Source: Medakamo hakoo
Taxonomy: Eukaryota; Chlorophyta; Trebouxiophyceae; Coccomyxaceae
Assembly (NCBI GenBank): GCA_026636295.1
Contig: CP089462.1
Span: 434,001-498,000, forward strand
Length of the DNA stretch: 64,000 bases
Reading direction: 5' to 3'
Shown piece after piece: positions 39,231 through 49,500 of the stretch. The notes beneath the pieces are model-generated. The model saw only the letters and a program-made list of their open reading frames with translations, had not been told where the DNA came from and searched no databases. The first letter of the stretch is position 1. Every line of letters begins with the position of its first letter. Made by a program: the position numbers and the translations under genes.

Positions 39231-42200
39231 TCACGCCGTAAAGATCTCGGCCCCCTCCCCGTAATCCTTGCTCAGCCAGGGGTGGGCCAGCGCGGCCGCA
39301 GCGGTCGGGCGGGCCGCGGGGTCGACGGCCAGCAGGGCGTCCAGGAAGGCCAGGCACTCGGCGTCGGCCCCCGGGACGCGCGCGGCCAGCGTCGTCTTCT
39401 TCGGCCGCAGCCGAACCATGGCCCCGCTGCGCCGGTCGCGCTCGACGATGGACCCGGACGGCGTGTAGTACCGGTGCGCGTACCGGCCGCGCGCCCGCAT
39501 GCCGGGCGGGACGGGGCCGCGCAGCCCTTCCAGGCGGGCCAACAGGCCCGCGGCCGACGTGGACGGCAGGAGCACGCGCCCGGACACCAGCTCCGCGACG
39601 ACGCAGCCCAGGCTCCACACGTCGATGCCGGGGCCGTACCCGCAGCCCAGGACGACTTCGGGGGCGCGGTACGCCCGGGACTGGATGTACCCGGCGGGCG
39701 GGTCGGTGGCCAGGCAGGACGAGCCCAGGTCGATGAGCTTGACCTCGCACCGCGAGTACGACTTGAGCAGGATGTTCTCCGGCTTGACGTCGCAGTGCAG
39801 GATGCCGAGGCCGTGCAGGAAGGCCAGCGCGCCCAGCACCTGGCGCGCGACGGCCTGCACCCGGGCGAGCGTGAAGTAGGGCGGGCGGGACGCCGCCGCC
39901 GCCCGGCCGCCCGCGCGCGCGACGGCGTGCAGGTCCGCGCGCAGCGCCTCGGTCACGAGGAACAAGTGCTCCCGGTGGTAGAACGCGTCGTGGAGGCGGA
40001 GCACGCCCGCGCTGTCGCCCGGGTCGGCCGCGTTGGCCATGCGCAGCAGGCGGACCTCGTCCAGGGATTGGTCGACGTAGTCCTTGACGGGCTTGACGAC
40101 CTTGAGGCAGACGAGCGAGCGGGTGGCCGTGTCGAGCGCTTGGAGCGCGGTCGAAAACGCGGCGGCGCCGAGGTAGTCGGTGACGACGTAGCGCCCCGCG
40201 ACCACGTCGCCGATGGCGTACGCCAGCTCCCGCCCCGACGACGCCTCCGCGCCCGTCCGGCCTCGGCGGGAGACGATGCGCAGCGGCCACTCGTCGAAGG
40301 CCGCGGCGTAGGCGGCCGGGTCGAACGCGGGCGGCGGGCGGGCGAGCGGGGCCGGCGGCGCTCCGCCCGGCCCGCCCGGCGAGCCCAGCAGGTGGTGGTG
40401 CGGCGGCGCACTCCCGCCGCTCCCACCGCTGCCTGCCCCCGCCGCTCCTGGCGGCAACGGCAACGCCGTCAGCATGGGCGGCCCAGGAGACCCGCGTGGA
40501 GAGGGTAGTTGCAAGGCCGCCCGCGCAGCGGCGGCGGCGACGGCCGCAGGCGCGACGGCGGTCGCCGCGCCCGGCCGCCCGCCGCCACCCGGGCGCCCAG
40601 CCGCGCTCGCAGCGCTGTTGCGCGGCGTGGGCGCGCCCGGGAAGGACCCGCCAGATCTTTCCACGCCAGCGAAAAAGGGCATGGGCGGGCCCGTTCCTAA
40701 ATCGCCGCTGGCCCGGCGGACGGCCGGGCCCGGGCCGGCACCCAAGGCCGCGCGCGCGGCGTCTGCCACGTCGCCCGCGGCCGCGGCGGCGCCGGGTGAG
40801 GGCGGCCGGGGCGGGCCGGCAAACCGCCCAGCATCTAGGGACCACCGCCCGGCCGCGCTTCCAGCGCTCGCGTCCGTGGACCCGCGGCGCCGGCCGTACC
40901 AGAGCAGCGGGTGGCCGCCGGCCAGGGCGCCCGGCGGCGGCGGCGGCGGCGGCGGCGGGTGAGCACCGCCCGCGCCGGGCGGGATGAGGCCCGGCGGCGG
41001 CGGCGGCCCTGCTCCGCCCTCTTCATCCGACCCGTACGCGGACGACCAGGCGGACGTGGTGGACTGGTTGCGGCGGAAGGAGGGCCAAGAGCCGAAGACT
41101 TGGCCGGACGGCGCAACGACGGGCTCAGACGGCGGCGTGACGGGGAATGAAAAACCGGGCCCGCCCGCCGTCGGCGGTGGGGCGGGGGGTGGAGGGGGCG
41201 TGGCCGCGGGCGGAGGAGCGTCGACGGGACCGTCGTCCGGCCGGGCTGCCGCCAGCGCCGCAAAGGGCGACGCGCCGGGCGGGCGGGCGTGCGGCGCGCC
41301 TGCACCCGCACCCGTCGGCCTGGCGGGCGAGCCAGCGGCCGCTTTGGCGGGCGACGTGGACGCGCCGCGGGACGGGCCGGACGGCGGCGAGCCGACGGCT
41401 AGCCCAGCAGACGACGCGGAAGAAGGCAAGACCGGATCCGCCAGGACCACCAGCCTGGCGGGCGTGCCGCAGCCGGACGTCGCGCCGGAACCAGGCCCGG
41501 GCGGCGACGCGGGCGGGTGGTGGGCCGCACCGTGCAGGCGTGGCGCCGAGCCCTGGCGGCGAAACGGTGGCGGCGCCGTCGCCGCGGCTGTCAGGTCGCC
41601 CGCGCTGGCCCGCGCAGCGTGGTACAGCTCCAGCGCGATGTCGGCTTCCGCCGCGTCCGCGGCCGCCAAAGCCAGGGACGAGCCGCGCGAGCCGCCGCCG
41701 CCGCGCGCAGAGCCGAGCGCCCCGCCGCCCGCCGACGGCGTCCGCCTCAGCCCGGCCCACTCGTCGTCCGTGGACGCCAGCTCCTCACGCACGTAGCCCG
41801 GGTCGTCTTCGTCCGAGTACTCGTCCACCACGCCGCCGTCGGCGCCGACGGCCGGGCTGGCGGGCGGGGAGCGCTGCTGCGAGGGCGGCGGCGTCGGCCG
41901 GCCGGGCGTCGTGGCGGTCGACGTCGCTTCGCCCGACCCACCGCCGCGCACGTCGGGCGAGGCCTGGCTGTCGCCCCCGCCCGCCGCAGTGCTGTCACCG
42001 GAGGGCGCGGGGCCCAGGCCGGCCAGCAGCGTCGGTGAAGCTGGCCGCGGCGGCGGCGGGGGCGCGGGGGGCGGGGGAAACGCGCCGCCTGGCCGGGCCG
42101 GGCTGGACGCCAGGGGCGGCCGCGGCAGCGGCGGGCCTCCCATGCCTCCACCACTCACGCGAGCCAGGCTGCCCAGGCTGCCGGACGCGGCGGGGGAGAG

Positions 42201-42458
42201 GTCCAGGGCGGAACCCGACCGCGAGGGCGGGCCACCGCCTCCAGCGCCGCCGCCGCCGCCTTCACTCAACCTGTCGGCGGACGGCGTGCGGGCGAGCGGG
42301 GGGCGGCCCATCCCCGAGGATGAAGCCGCGCCGATGGCCAGGCCGGCGAGTTCCTGGGCCAGCGCATCTGCCGCAGTAGGGAGGCCCTGCGATTTCAGGT
42401 AGGCGACGAGGCCGGCCAGGTCGGCCGGTGGTGGAGGGCGTGGGTCGGATGAAGACAT
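39231..42458 (-). CDS. Plant-type DYRK protein kinase (DYRKP) with N-terminal LisH motif
   Basis: One exon, 1075 residues. Residues 13-40 form a LisH-like helix pair (LAGLVAYLKSQGLPTAADALAQ). About 700 residues of Ser/Pro/Gly/Ala-rich disorder follow. The kinase domain starts near 755 with YVVTDYLGAAAFSTALQAL and VCLKVVKP, then HCDVKPENIL (Asp890), LIDLGSSC (Asp910, with DLG for the usual DFG), and the activation loop AGYIQSRAYRAPEVVLG, whose Tyr matches the autophosphorylated DYRK site. IDVWSLGCVVAELVSG and RPTAAAALAHPWLS close it. A DYRKP-type kinase limits starch and growth responses in Chlamydomonas; a similar signalling role is inferred. An in-frame ATG 22 codons upstream exists, but the A-rich context just before 42458 favours this start. 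Confidence 0.88.
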   Translation of the reverse strand: MSSSDPRPPPPADLAGLVAYLKSQGLPTAADALAQELAGLAIGAASSSGMGRPPLARTPSADRLSEGGGGGAGGGGPPSRSGSALDLSPAASGSLGSLARVSGGGMGGPPLPRPPLASSPARPGGAFPPPPAPPPPPRPASPTLLAGLGPAPSGDSTAAGGGDSQASPDVRGGGSGEATSTATTPGRPTPPPSQQRSPPASPAVGADGGVVDEYSDEDDPGYVREELASTDDEWAGLRRTPSAGGGALGSARGGGGSRGSSLALAAADAAEADIALELYHAARASAGDLTAAATAPPPFRRQGSAPRLHGAAHHPPASPPGPGSGATSGCGTPARLVVLADPVLPSSASSAGLAVGSPPSGPSRGASTSPAKAAAGSPARPTGAGAGAPHARPPGASPFAALAAARPDDGPVDAPPPAATPPPPPAPPPTAGGPGFSFPVTPPSEPVVAPSGQVFGSWPSFRRNQSTTSAWSSAYGSDEEGGAGPPPPPGLIPPGAGGAHPPPPPPPPPGALAGGHPLLWYGRRRGSTDASAGSAAGRWSLDAGRFAGPPRPPSPGAAAAAGDVADAARAALGAGPGPAVRRASGDLGTGPPMPFFAGVERSGGSFPGAPTPRNSAASAAGRPGGGGRPGAATAVAPAAVAAAAARAALQLPSPRGSPGPPMLTALPLPPGAAGAGSGGSGGSAPPHHHLLGSPGGPGGAPPAPLARPPPAFDPAAYAAAFDEWPLRIVSRRGRTGAEASSGRELAYAIGDVVAGRYVVTDYLGAAAFSTALQALDTATRSLVCLKVVKPVKDYVDQSLDEVRLLRMANAADPGDSAGVLRLHDAFYHREHLFLVTEALRADLHAVARAGGRAAAASRPPYFTLARVQAVARQVLGALAFLHGLGILHCDVKPENILLKSYSRCEVKLIDLGSSCLATDPPAGYIQSRAYRAPEVVLGCGYGPGIDVWSLGCVVAELVSGRVLLPSTSAAGLLARLEGLRGPVPPGMRARGRYAHRYYTPSGSIVERDRRSGAMVRLRPKKTTLAARVPGADAECLAFLDALLAVDPAARPTAAAALAHPWLSKDYGEGAEIFTA

Positions 42459-42785
42459 TTTTTTCGCGATAAAGCTTTTTTTTTGTCTGCTCCTTTCCGC
42501 TGCACGCCCGCGCCCACGTCCCACTGGAGGCGCGCAGGCCTCAAGTGGACGGCAGGCTTGGGAGCGGCGGGAGAGGGACGCGGGCGCGACCGTGCACGCG
42601 CGCGCGTGCGGTGTGTGTTGAAGGGACGAGACAAGAAATTTTTTGTTTGAGCTGACCGCAGCCCAATGTGTTGCACTCTGCTCTTTCTAGCGCCGGCGGC
42701 TCTGGGGCGCCACGGTCAATTCAAGGCCTGCGTCCCACGCCCAGCCGTAGTTCACAGCCAGCGTCATCCACGGCAAAAACACAAA
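42459..42785. other. Shared promoter region of DYRKP and LRR genes
   Basis: 327 bp between divergent start codons. Contains T-runs around 42460 and 42477 with a CGCGATAAAGC core between them, and ACGCGCGCGCG near 42597. An ATG at 42666, in frame with the LRR gene, would extend that protein by 40 residues. Confidence 0.5.
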
Positions 42786-44213
42786 ATGGCGTGGGGTGCC
42801 CGCCCCGGCACCGTCCCCATCGACGACCTGGTCGCCAAAGTCGCGGCGTCGGCGGCCGACCTGCCCGCCCTGGCCTTGCTCCCGTCCAGGCGCTTCAACG
42901 CCGACGACGCCGCAGCGCTGGCAGCAGCCCTGTCTAACAACCGCAATCTCACAGCCCTGCACCTAGGTGGGCGGAGGCTGGAAGCCGACGGCGCGGCGGC
43001 GCTGGCGGCGGGCCTGGGCGCGCGGCCGCCTGGAGCGGCGAGGCTGGCCGTCCTGGCCGTGGGCGACGGAGGGTTTGGCTCCGGAGCCTCCCCGGCTTTG
43101 GTCGCCCTGGCTGAAGGCCTGGCGAAGGCGGCCGCATCCAGGCAAGGCGAGGTCATCGAATGCCTGGAGCTGGAAGCCCGCGGCGTCGGCGTGGCGGGCG
43201 CGGCCGCGCTCGCGTCGGCCGCGGGCGCGTTTCGCGCGCTCGCCCTGGCCCGCAACCCGCTGGGCGACGACGGCGCGGCGGCGTTGGCACCTGCCGCACC
43301 TCGCCTGGTCTCGCTGGACGTCAGCGCCTGTGGGCTTGGACCCGGCGGCGCGGCCGCCCTGGCAGCCGCGCTCTCCCCCGCTGGCGCGTTGCGCACCCTG
43401 AGCGCAGGCGGCGGGGACGCGCTCGGCCCAGCCGGCGTGGCCGCCTTGGCGTCCGCGGCAATCACCGCCGGCGTGGAAGACCTGGCCCTGACAAGCACGG
43501 GCGGGGAGGGCGTGGGCGACGCGGCGGCCGTGGCGGTCGCGGACGCACTGAAGAGTGCGACCAGCGGCCGCCTGCGCACGCTCTGCCTGGCCGGGTGCGG
43601 CCTCACAGACGCCGGCGCGGCCGCCTTGGCGGCCGCTCTTTCACAACCAAACACGCCGCTGCGCTCTCTATCCCTGGGCGGCGCGGCGGGCGAGGAGGAA
43701 GGCCGCGGCGGCGCGCTGACGGACGCCGGTGCCGGTGCGCTCGCGGCCGCGCTCGCGGGAGGCGCGCCGCTCGAGCGGCTGGATGTCGCGCGGTGCCCCC
43801 GCCTCACCGGCCGCGCCGCCGCCAGCCTGCTCCCAACCGGCGCCACGACCCTGAAATTGCTGTGCCTGGCCGGCGTGCCCCTGGGCGACGGCGGCGCGGC
43901 CGAGGTGGCGGCCGCGCTGGCGGGCGGTGGCGGTCCGGCCCTCCAGGTCCTCGACCTCGCGGCCTGCGGCATCGGCGCGGCGGGGGCGGCCGCCCTGGCG
44001 GACGCGTTGCTGGGCTCTCCATCCGTCGCGCCGTCTCTGTCGACGCTTGTCCTGGGCGGCAATCCGGCGGCCGCGACGACGGGCGGAGAGGGCGGCGGCG
44101 GCGGCGGACTGAGCGACCTGGCTGCCCGCCTGCGGGCGGCACGCCCGGGCCTGGACGTCGCGTGGACGGCGGGGGACGGCGACGGCGGCGGCGGCGGCGC
44201 GCGCCGGGGGTGA
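42786..44213 (+). CDS. Leucine-rich-repeat protein of the ribonuclease-inhibitor type
   Basis: One exon, 475 residues. At least ten RI-type LRRs of about 28 residues follow one another. Examples are LTALHLGGRRLEADGAAALAAGLG, ALALARNPLGDDGAAALAPA, LVSLDVSACGLGPGGAAALAAAL, TLCLAGCGLTDAGAAALAAAL, LKLLCLAGVPLGDGGAAEVAAAL and VLDLAACGIGAAGAAALADAL; each pairs an LxxLxLxxCxL strand with an Ala-rich helix. No NACHT, F-box or signal peptide is seen, so it is a stand-alone cytosolic scaffold, related in shape to RNI, RanGAP and NLR horseshoes; partner unknown. The ATG with context ACAAAATGG is preferred. The divergent partner is the DYRKP kinase. Confidence 0.8.
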   Translation: MAWGARPGTVPIDDLVAKVAASAADLPALALLPSRRFNADDAAALAAALSNNRNLTALHLGGRRLEADGAAALAAGLGARPPGAARLAVLAVGDGGFGSGASPALVALAEGLAKAAASRQGEVIECLELEARGVGVAGAAALASAAGAFRALALARNPLGDDGAAALAPAAPRLVSLDVSACGLGPGGAAALAAALSPAGALRTLSAGGGDALGPAGVAALASAAITAGVEDLALTSTGGEGVGDAAAVAVADALKSATSGRLRTLCLAGCGLTDAGAAALAAALSQPNTPLRSLSLGGAAGEEEGRGGALTDAGAGALAAALAGGAPLERLDVARCPRLTGRAAASLLPTGATTLKLLCLAGVPLGDGGAAEVAAALAGGGGPALQVLDLAACGIGAAGAAALADALLGSPSVAPSLSTLVLGGNPAAATTGGEGGGGGGLSDLAARLRAARPGLDVAWTAGDGDGGGGGARRG

Positions 44214-44251
44214 GAATGCAGCACGCCTTGTGTGTGAACACGGAAATGGTT

Positions 44252-44256
44252 TTACA
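44252..44256 (-). promoter_or_regulatory. TGTAA polyadenylation-type signal (minus strand)
   Basis: TGTAA on the minus strand about 48 bp past the F-box gene stop. Confidence 0.35.
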
Positions 44257-44303
44257 GCAGGCACGCGCGGGCGTGTGTCCCCCCCCTGACACGTGATAGT
44301 ACA

Positions 44304-46211
44304 TCACCGCACGTGGTCTGGTGGCACGCGCTCAAAGTCGACCAGGACCTCGCCGCCGGGCGTGCCCAGGTACAGCAGGCCCAGCCCGCCGTCTTCGTAC
44401 CGCCACAGCCGGGCCTCGCACCAGCCGCGGCCGTCGCCGGCGGCGGCAGCGGCGTCGCCTCCCCGCCGGCCGTCCGGGTGGTGGCGGGCGGCCTCGCCTG
44501 GCGGGAGCGCGGCCCGGGCCTTGTGCACCGCGGCCACCGGCCGCGGCGGGATGCCGGCGCCCCCGCCGCCGCCGTCCCGCAGGTGGTCGTCCCCGCCGCC
44601 GCCCGCGGCCAGCAGCCAGCGCATGGCAATCAGCGCGGCCTCCTTGGGCGGCAAGGGGTCGGTGAGGGCCGCCGCGGCCGCGCTCCAGGCGACGGCGCCG
44701 GGCGGCACGCCGACGCCGCCCGCCCCGCCGCCGCCGCCGCCGCCGCCCGTGTGGTTGACCTGCGTCGCGACGACCCGGGCGGCAGGGCCCACGAACGAGT
44801 ACGCCAGCGACACGACGTGCGGCGGCGGCGGCGGGGGCTGTGGGTGCGGCGCGGCGGCGGCCCCGCCTCCGCCCTCCCTGAGCGCGACGGCGCGGGCCAC
44901 GTCCGCGGGCGCGTCCCCACGCCACAGGCCGGCGAGGGGGTGCGCGCGCGTGGGGGAGGGCGCCAGCACGCGGCTCAGGTGCGTGCGGCTGGCCCAGAGG
45001 CCGCCCCCGGGACTGCCGCCCAGGGAGCCGTCCAGCGAGCGCGGGCCGGCCCGGGCGGCCGCCCGGCGGGCCCGCGCCCCACCCGCCCCCGGCCCACCGC
45101 CCAGCCGGCCCGCGCCGGCCGAGCCGGCTATCGACACCTCCATGAACCGCAGCATCTCGCGTTCAAACGACCCGCCGCCGCCGCCGCTGTCCAGGCCGCC
45201 GACCGCGACGGCGGCCGCGGCCGCAGCGGCCGCGCCGCCACCACTCCCAGGCGTGCCTTGCTGCGCGCCCGGGCTGGTCCTCCCACCGGCGGCGGTCGGC
45301 GGCGGCGGCGCCAGGGACGACGGCCGGGCGCGGCGGTGGCGGAGCACGCAGCGGGACGCGTCGACGAGGTCGGGCGTCGCGCCGGGGCCGCCGTCCTCCG
45401 CCGCGTCGTCGCCGCCGCCGCCGCCGCCGCCGCTGCCGCGCCCGGGCGGCCGGACGTGCGTCAGCGGGCTGCGGGCCGGCGGACGCCCACCCGCAGACAG
45501 CGGGACGGCGTCCCACGCCAGCCTCTCCCCCGCCACGCGGTCGGGCCGCCACGAAAACACGACCAGGCCGCCGTCGGGTGGGGGCGGCCTGCCCGGCGCG
45601 CCCTCGTCCCGCCACAGCCCGACCAGGCGCCCGGCCCGGGACAGCAGGCGGTACGTCGCCCGGTAATCCCGCGGCTGGCGGCGGGCGGACCGGCGGTGGT
45701 GGTGGTGGTGGTGCGGGAGAGCGCTGGCGGGCGTGGACGGCGCGCTCGTCCCGCCACACCACTCGTCGTCGTCCTCGTCCTCGCTCGAGGTGGACGGCGC
45801 CGACCCGCGCGCCCAGCCACCGCGGTGGCGGGCGTGTCTCCGGGCGCCGCCTCCCACCCCGTCTGACGAGTCTCCGGACGAAGAGGACGCGGCCGTCGAG
45901 CCGGTCGCGCGGGCAGCGCGGGCGGCCGCAGCCAAGCGCACCGACCCGGCCCGCCAGGCGGCCGGGCAAGTGTCCGGAAAATCGACGGCGCACCGCAACG
46001 ACCACAGCGCGTCGGACGCGCAGGCGGCTGCGAGCGCTTTACACGTCGTGGCCGCGGCGGCAATGTCCTTGACGTCCGGGAGGGCGGCCAGGACGAGAGT
46101 CAGGCAGTCGGTCGGCAGGGAGGGCAGGGTCGCAGGTTCTGCGCGGGCCGGCGCGTGTGCGTGTGCGCCATTGCCGGCGGCGGCCCAGGGCGGCGCGTCG
46201 GCGTCGGCCAT
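44304..46211 (-). CDS. F-box protein
   Basis: One exon, 635 residues. The F-box lies at about residues 26-70: LPSLPTDCLTLVLAALPDVKDIAAAATTCKALAAACASDALW, with the usual LPxDxLxxVLxxLPDxxD start and a C-terminal LW. F-box proteins bring substrates to SCF (SKP1-Cullin1) ubiquitin ligases. The rest resembles a plant F-box group with a C-terminal jelly-roll-like region: YRATYRLLSRAGRLVGLWRDEG, VVFSWRPDRVAGERLAWDAVPLSAG, HVVSLAYSFVGPAARVVATQVNH and the terminal CEARLWRYEDGGLGLLYLG. That region probably binds the substrate; the substrate is unknown. It has Asp/Glu/Ser and poly-Ala/Gly insertions. An in-frame upstream ATG at 46250 would add 13 residues. Divergent from FtsHi. Confidence 0.82.
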   Translation of the reverse strand: MADADAPPWAAAGNGAHAHAPARAEPATLPSLPTDCLTLVLAALPDVKDIAAAATTCKALAAACASDALWSLRCAVDFPDTCPAAWRAGSVRLAAAARAARATGSTAASSSSGDSSDGVGGGARRHARHRGGWARGSAPSTSSEDEDDDEWCGGTSAPSTPASALPHHHHHHRRSARRQPRDYRATYRLLSRAGRLVGLWRDEGAPGRPPPPDGGLVVFSWRPDRVAGERLAWDAVPLSAGGRPPARSPLTHVRPPGRGSGGGGGGGDDAAEDGGPGATPDLVDASRCVLRHRRARPSSLAPPPPTAAGGRTSPGAQQGTPGSGGGAAAAAAAAVAVGGLDSGGGGGSFEREMLRFMEVSIAGSAGAGRLGGGPGAGGARARRAAARAGPRSLDGSLGGSPGGGLWASRTHLSRVLAPSPTRAHPLAGLWRGDAPADVARAVALREGGGGAAAAPHPQPPPPPPHVVSLAYSFVGPAARVVATQVNHTGGGGGGGGAGGVGVPPGAVAWSAAAAALTDPLPPKEAALIAMRWLLAAGGGGDDHLRDGGGGGAGIPPRPVAAVHKARAALPPGEAARHHPDGRRGGDAAAAAGDGRGWCEARLWRYEDGGLGLLYLGTPGGEVLVDFERVPPDHVR

Positions 46212-46530
46212 GGGTCGGGCGAAGGATGGGAGGCCTGCAGAAGCTGGCACCCCCTGGTTCGCCTGGGACCGTGGCCCCCACGGCCCCGCTGTGGGCGGGG
46301 ACAGGAGGCACGGCGATGCGATTTATGTCTAGTCGGCCCCGGCTCTCGACGTTTCGACGAGTTCGACGAACCCTCTACACTCTCACCACAAAAAGAAGCA
46401 GGCAGGGCCGCGCCACAAGACCTGTGGCCGGGACATTCCACGCACCCGCACCCACGCCTTAAGACCCCGCTGCTCCTAATCGCCATCGCCTGCTCCCAGG
46501 CGCGGAGCGCCGACAGCTCTGCGAAACAGC
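46212..46530. other. Shared promoter region of F-box and FtsHi genes
   Basis: 319 bp between divergent starts. It carries TTCGACGA twice, at 46353-46360 and 46362-46369, and CTCTACACTCTCACC just after. No gene seen. Confidence 0.55.
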
Positions 46531-49500
46531 ATGCGCCCTTTCTCAGCTGCGACGGCAGCGGCGCAGCCACCTGCCACCGCCCGGCCCGCACTCGGCACGC
46601 CCACCTTACCGCCCCGCCACGCCCGGCGGAGCGTGGGTTGGACTCCTGCGGCTACTCCGAGTGATGGAGCGCAATCAGGCGAGCCCTCCAACCCGCCCCC
46701 CTCGCCGCGCATGGGTCGCGGCCAGCCGTCGCCCACACTCCGCGCCGGCCTCCGCGCCGCCTTGCTCACGGCGGGCGGGCTGATTGCCCTGGCAGCACCT
46801 CGCCCAGCGCTGGCTGCTGCGAGTCAGGTGGCTGAGGCCAATGCGCGTCGCTTCCGGTGAGTGTTGAGCGGCGGCGGAAGTGGGGGACGAAGAAAAAACT
46901 CGCGCGCCGCCTCCCCCCTCCCCTCACCCTCTCCCCCCAACCACGCGCACCACCACTCCCCCCACACAGCCCCAACGTCGCCTTCGACCTGGCTGACGCG
47001 TCCACCATCACCCCGTCCTCCTCCCCGCCGGCCGTCATCCCCACAGACGACCGGTCCGGCGCGGCCGGCATCCGGGCCGACAGGGATGCCGCGTCCCGGG
47101 CGCGCGGGTCCGGCAAAGCGCGGCGCGCGTTCTCCAACGACCTCGCCCGGCGCAAGGTCGCGACCCAGCCCGCCGGCCTGGACGCCCAGCGCCCGGCGCC
47201 CGAGACGCCGGGCGGCGGCCCCACCTCCCACGTCTCCGACCCGGCCCTCATGCCGGACGCCTGGGGCGGCGCGGCCGAAGACGAGTGGGGCACGCCGCCG
47301 CCCGGGTGGCCGGGCAACAAGCGCGCGCCCGTGACCGCGGCGTCGCCGTACGCCGCCCGCCGCCTGACCTACACCCAGCTCTGGCAGCTGGTGGCGGAGG
47401 GCAAGGTCGCGTCGCTGTCCATCGACGCCGATGGCGGTGGATGCACCGTGACGCTGGCTGCCTCTGCTCCCGGCGGGGCGCGGACGGAGAGGGTGGGCCT
47501 GCCGTACGACCCGGCGTTGTTGGACCACCTCGCCGCGCACGGCGTCGTCGTCGAGACCGCGCCGCCCCCGCCCTGGCTGCTCCAAGCCGTGGGCTTTGCG
47601 ACCCAGGCCCTCTTCCCCATGGCCTTTTCCGTCGGGCTGGCCTGGTTGGTCCTGCAATCCCTCAAGATTGGTGGGGCGGGCGCCGCCGTGGGCGGCGACT
47701 CCAACGCCGCGGACATCTTTGCCGGGCCGGAGCTGCGGCGGCTGGACAAGGGCGAGGCCGGCGTCGATTTCAGCGACGTCGCGGGCATCGACGCCGTCAA
47801 GGCCGAGGTCTTTGAGATCGTGGAATTCCTGCGCAACCCGGCCCGGTTCACGCGCGTCGGCGCCCGGTCGCCCGCGGGCATCCTGCTGGCTGGCGTCCCA
47901 GGCACGGGCAAGACGCTCCTCGCGCGCGCGGTCGCGGGCGAGGCGGGCGTCCCGTTCTTCTCCACGGCCGGCTCCGACTTCATGGAAGCCTTCGTCGGCA
48001 TGGGCGCGTCCCGGGTGCGGGACGTCTTCCAGGCCGCACGCGCGGCCGCGCCGTGCGTCCTGTTCATCGACGAGTTTGACGGCATCGGCGCCGCCCGGAC
48101 GACGGCGGCGGGCGTCAGTGAAGGTGAGTTTGGATGGAGAGGGGTGTTTTTTTTTTTTCACTCTTTCTCCTTCGTTTTGTTTGGCGAGGACGACGAAACT
48201 ATCCGCGCTTCTGAGCCTCTGCCCGCTCGCCGGGCAGGGGGCCTGAAGATGAGATAGACACAAATGGTTGAATTTTCTTCACCTGAGCCGCAGAATGAGA
48301 ACAAAAAAGAATGAGAGACCCTCCCGAGCGAGGGTGAATGGATGGATGGATGGACTTTTTTGCGGGGTCACCCCACCAACTCACGCCTCTCCATTCCTCC
48401 CCCCTCCCCCCCTTCAGAATCCGTGCAAACCATCAACCAGCTGCTGACGGAGATGGACGGCTTCGACGACAACACGGGCGTGATCGTGCTGGCGGCCACC
48501 AACCGGCCCGCCGCCCTGGACGCCGCGCTGACCCGGCCCGGCCGGTTTGACCGCATGATTGTCATGCCCCTGCCCTCCGTCCAGGGCCGGGTCGACATCC
48601 TGAAGGTGCACGCCCGGGGCAAGCGCATGGAGCCGGGCCTGGACTACGACAAGGTCGCCCGCGCGACGGCCGGGTTCACGGGCGCCCAGCTGATGGGCGT
48701 GATGAACCGGGCGGCGATCATGGCCGTGCGGCGGGGCGCGCCCGCCATCGCGGAGGAAGACGTCTTCGCGGGCCTGGAGGACGCGTTCTACGGCAACCTG
48801 CTGGTCGAGGGCGAGGAGGAGGCGGAGGGCCGGACCCTGCCCAAGCGCGAGGTCCGGGCGATGTGCGTGTACCAGGCCGCCAAGGCGCTGGTCGGCGGCC
48901 TGACGCCCGGGTTTGACGAGCTGGCCAAGATTGTCGCGTGCCCCGGGCGGACCTCCACGGCCGCGTTCGTCCACTGGATCCCGCGCGAAGAACACCTGGA
49001 GACGGGCATCATGACGCGGTCGTACTTGGAGGCCACGCTGACGGTGGCCCTGGCGGGCCGGGCGGCGGAGCGGCTGGTTTACGGTGAGGCAGGGTTGACG
49101 ACGCTGTCGGGCGGCGACGTCGCGCACGCGGGCATCGTCGCGCGCGAGCTCGTGCTGCGCTCCGGCTTCGGCCGCACGCTGGGTCCGGCCTGCACGACGG
49201 CCGCGACGCGCGTGTACATCGAGGGCGTGGGCGCGGGCGTGACGGCGGCCATCGAGTCGACGGTCGGGCTGGGCAGCACGACGGCCGCGTCCGCGGCGGG
49301 CGAGATCGGTTCCCTCATGGCCGCCGCCGAAGCCAAGGCGCACTTCGTCCTGGCGTCCAACTACCGTGCGCTGACCGCCCTGGCCGACACGCTCATGACG
49401 TGTGGCGGCGTGATGCGCGGGCCCGACGCGCTCGCCCTGCTGGCCGCGCACGGCGCCAAGCCGCTGGCGACCGCGCGCGTGGACGGGTTCGGGTGGGATG

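Noticed and set aside
36448-40845. A 1465-codon open frame on the minus strand
   Set aside because: It runs antisense through the RecG fusion and the DYRKP gene in the wrong frame, encodes only low-complexity Arg/Pro/Ala, and shows how GC-rich DNA keeps shadow frames open.
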